Below are positions 6,052-7,340 of a stretch of DNA of 7,340 bases, piece after piece. The first letter of the stretch is position 1, and the number at the start of each line of letters is the position of its first letter. Source of the stretch: Fidelibacterota bacterium (GTDB lineage Bacteria; Marinisomatota; SORT01); NCBI GenBank assembly GCA_022563775.1, contig JADFMS010000063.1, positions 1 through 7,340 on the forward strand, read 5' to 3'. The notes under the pieces were generated by a model. It was not told where the DNA came from and did not search any database. It was given only the letters and a program-made list of their open reading frames with translations. The position numbers and the translations under genes are program-made.

Positions 6052-6408
6052 TTAGTTTATAAGATCCTTCTTCACTTCTTCAAACTCTTTTATAGTTATC
6101 TCACCTTTGGCGTATCGTTTCTTCAGTATCTCTAATGCCGAATCACCGAAATTAGGACCAGACCAGCGCCCTTGATCCCGGCCCAAGATAAAATAGAGGA
6201 TAACAGCTAATACTATAATTGGGAATAATGGAAACATCCAGAAAGCTCCCATTCCCATCATATGCCAGGGTCCCGCCCACGTTCCCGCTTCGTGGTTATC
6301 CAAATGATCTCCCGTGATAGATGGAATAATCCAACCTGCTGCTGCTATCAGAACTATTAAAATAATTAGGATTAACAAGATATGATTGTTTTTAATTGAA
6401 CTATTCAA
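6052..6408 (-). CDS. Small SHOCT-domain membrane protein
   Basis: About 118 residues with two membrane helices and a C-terminal SHOCT domain, the short helical ALEILKKRYAKGEITIKEFE pattern (about 92-117 in this numbering). SHOCT domains are common oligomerisation tails on small membrane proteins, and the function is usually unknown. The first helix lies at about 10-29 and the second at about 53-75. Between them is a segment rich in His, Met and Trp (GPWHMMGMGAFWM), which might touch a metal such as copper, but this is only a composition hint. I prefer the TTG at 6406-6408 as start because AGGAG lies six bases before it. A GTG at 6421-6423 would add five residues but has no ribosome site. The gene follows the diheme cytochrome by about 48 bases on the same strand and is probably in its operon. 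Confidence 0.75.
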   Translation of the reverse strand: MNSSIKNNHILLILIILIVLIAAAGWIIPSITGDHLDNHEAGTWAGPWHMMGMGAFWMFPLFPIIVLAVILYFILGRDQGRWSGPNFGDSALEILKKRYAKGEITIKEFEEVKKDLIN

Positions 6409-6414
6409 AATAAT

Positions 6415-6419
6415 CTCCT
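6415..6419 (-). promoter_or_regulatory. Strong Shine-Dalgarno site deciding the SHOCT gene start
   Basis: AGGAG on the minus strand, six bases before the TTG at 6406-6408. If the GTG at 6421-6423 were the start, this site would lie inside the gene, which argues for the TTG. Confidence 0.55.
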
Positions 6420-6456
6420 GCACATAGATTAAATGTACATTGGCTTAGTAATTTCC

Positions 6457-7239
6457 TCATTCATTACTGAGCGAATATACATAGTTCACAAGGTCCCACA
6501 GTTCCTCATCCATATCCTCAAACGCGTCCTTATATGAGGGCATGGGAGTGCCATCTAACCCGGTTACGAGTGTAATATAAATATCTTCCTGGGTGGACCC
6601 TCTGCCGTAATTCTTACTAATCGTCAGGTCTCGGGGGACGGAAATCTTTCCGAAATTATCCTTCAGCTTATTTGCTGATGGTCCGTCACCTTTCCCGGAA
6701 TACCCATGACATGTCCAGCATTCCGCATCTATAAAGAACTGCTTACCTCGAGAAATACTCTCTCTTGTTAGTCGAGGCGGTACACCTACTGTTACCAGTT
6801 CAGGTTTTTCATTGGATTGAAATTTATCTGAGAAAGTTTTGATGTAACTTACAAGCTGCCATCGCTGCTCTTCGGTTAAATCCTTCCACCTTATCATTGA
6901 TGTACCATGAACCCCTTTCGTTATACTTTCATAGAGATCCCAATCTGTGGGGACCGAACCGCTTTCAGTCTGACGAAACTTATAAATCCCTGTGGTGAAA
7001 TCTCTCGGAGGGGGGATGAAATAGTAACTTGCCGGTCCGCCTCCCCTGCCGTCCAATCCATGACAATATGAACAGGTATAATCATAAAGAGTTTTACCCT
7101 TTTTAGTATTCTCCAAATCCTGAGAAAATACGGTAGTTGGGTATGTCAGAATCATTAAAGCCAATATGAATGAGACCTTCTTCACCAAGCGGAAAGGGTA
7201 AACCATATTTTTTAATTTAAAACTGCTATATACATTCAC
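6457..7239 (-). CDS. Periplasmic diheme cytochrome c (two class I domains)
   Basis: A 260-residue exported electron carrier built of two mono-heme cytochrome c domains in tandem. Domain 1 has CSYCH at 56-60 followed by GLDGRGGGPA, with M115 (HGTSMIRW) as likely sixth ligand. Domain 2 has CWTCH at 174-178 followed by GYSGKGDGPSA, with M233 (GTPMPSY). The C-terminal helices of both domains are recognisable (LTEEQRWQLVSYIKTF; MDEELWDLVNYVYSLS). A signal peptide spans about residues 20-39, ending VFS-Q. The first codon is GTG, supported by GGGGA eight bases upstream; an ATG at codon 12 (7204-7206) would give a tidier signal peptide but has no ribosome site. Such cytochromes usually shuttle electrons to or from periplasmic oxidoreductases or terminal reductases. 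Its enzyme partner is not in the window unless it serves the octaheme protein encoded on the opposite strand. The SHOCT gene follows in the same operon. Confidence 0.88.
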   Translation of the reverse strand: MNVYSSFKLKNMVYPFRLVKKVSFILALMILTYPTTVFSQDLENTKKGKTLYDYTCSYCHGLDGRGGGPASYYFIPPPRDFTTGIYKFRQTESGSVPTDWDLYESITKGVHGTSMIRWKDLTEEQRWQLVSYIKTFSDKFQSNEKPELVTVGVPPRLTRESISRGKQFFIDAECWTCHGYSGKGDGPSANKLKDNFGKISVPRDLTISKNYGRGSTQEDIYITLVTGLDGTPMPSYKDAFEDMDEELWDLVNYVYSLSNE

Positions 7240-7247
7240 TTTTCTAT

Positions 7248-7252
7248 TCCCC
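7248..7252 (-). promoter_or_regulatory. Shine-Dalgarno-like site of the diheme cytochrome
   Basis: GGGGA on the minus strand, eight bases before the GTG at 7237-7239. It favours the GTG over the ATG at 7204-7206. Confidence 0.4.
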
Positions 7253-7258
7253 GATTTA

Positions 7259-7340
7259 TTAAAAGGCGAGCACGAACATCATCATTATCCAATCTGCATC
7301 GACGTTGAGCACTCTCCCCGCCGCTCCGCTTCCCTCTCCG
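7259..7340 (-). CDS. Possible C-terminal tail of an upstream gene
   Basis: A minus-strand frame is open from the window edge to a TAA at 7259-7261, ending RVLNVDADWIMMMFVLAF. The hydrophobic end looks like part of a membrane protein. The stop lies 19 bases before the diheme cytochrome start, which would fit an operon. Another frame is also open here, ending in a TGA that overlaps the cytochrome's GTG, but its Arg-rich peptide is less protein-like. Only 26 codons are visible, so no function is offered. Confidence 0.3.
   Translation of the reverse strand, partial: GEGSGAAGRVLNVDADWIMMMFVLAF

Noticed and set aside
1..7340. CRISPR arrays, tRNA or rRNA genes, IS ends, phage genes
   Set aside because: No regularly spaced repeats, no tRNA-like cloverleaf or rRNA sequence, no transposase or phage motif was seen on either strand.

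Overview
The window (roughly 40-45% G+C by eye) looks like a bacterial chromosome fragment rather than phage or plasmid. It carries seven complete genes and two doubtful gene ends at the borders. The genes point to a Gram-negative respiratory bacterium with a periplasm full of c-type cytochromes: a 2[Fe-S] ferredoxin, an octaheme cytochrome, a diheme cytochrome and a lipoprotein peptidase. Weak Shine-Dalgarno sites, GTG and TTG starts, and the loose lipobox would suit the FCB group (Bacteroidota, Marinimicrobia and relatives). That placement is a guess.

Layout. 1-91: possible start of a minus-strand gene running off the left edge. 92-349 (-): seven-iron ferredoxin. 350-657: no convincing gene, one strong 9-bp hairpin. 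658-1281 (-): metallo-beta-lactamase-fold protein with a damaged first metal motif. 1282-1478: spacer with repeat pieces. 1479-3245 (-): DUF885-family lipoprotein with a HEGxPGH motif. 3246-3691: divergent spacer with a full repeat copy. 3692-4933 (+): hydroxylamine-oxidoreductase-like octaheme cytochrome, abutting 4934-5761 (+), an eight-helix membrane protein made of two tandem halves. 5762-6051: convergent spacer with an attC-like hairpin and another repeat copy. 6052-6408 (-): small SHOCT-domain membrane protein. 6457-7239 (-): diheme cytochrome c. 7259-7340 (-): possible tail of an upstream gene.

The most interesting part is 3692-5761. The octaheme cytochrome keeps all eight CxxCH sites and the Asp-His pair I associate with the HAO active site. 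It has Phe where oxidising HAOs carry the tyrosine that cross-links the P460 heme, so it is more likely a reductase of hydroxylamine or nitrite. Its partner is not the usual NapC-type tetraheme quinol dehydrogenase. It is an internally duplicated membrane protein with a histidine at the predicted periplasmic end of helices 1, 3, 5 and 7. I infer a two-gene quinol-to-octaheme electron-transfer module. Same-orientation copies of a dispersed intergenic repeat bracket the pair, and an attC-like hairpin sits on its last stop codon, so it may be a mobile or exchangeable cassette. The diheme cytochrome on the opposite strand could belong to the same periplasmic electron network, but nothing here proves it.
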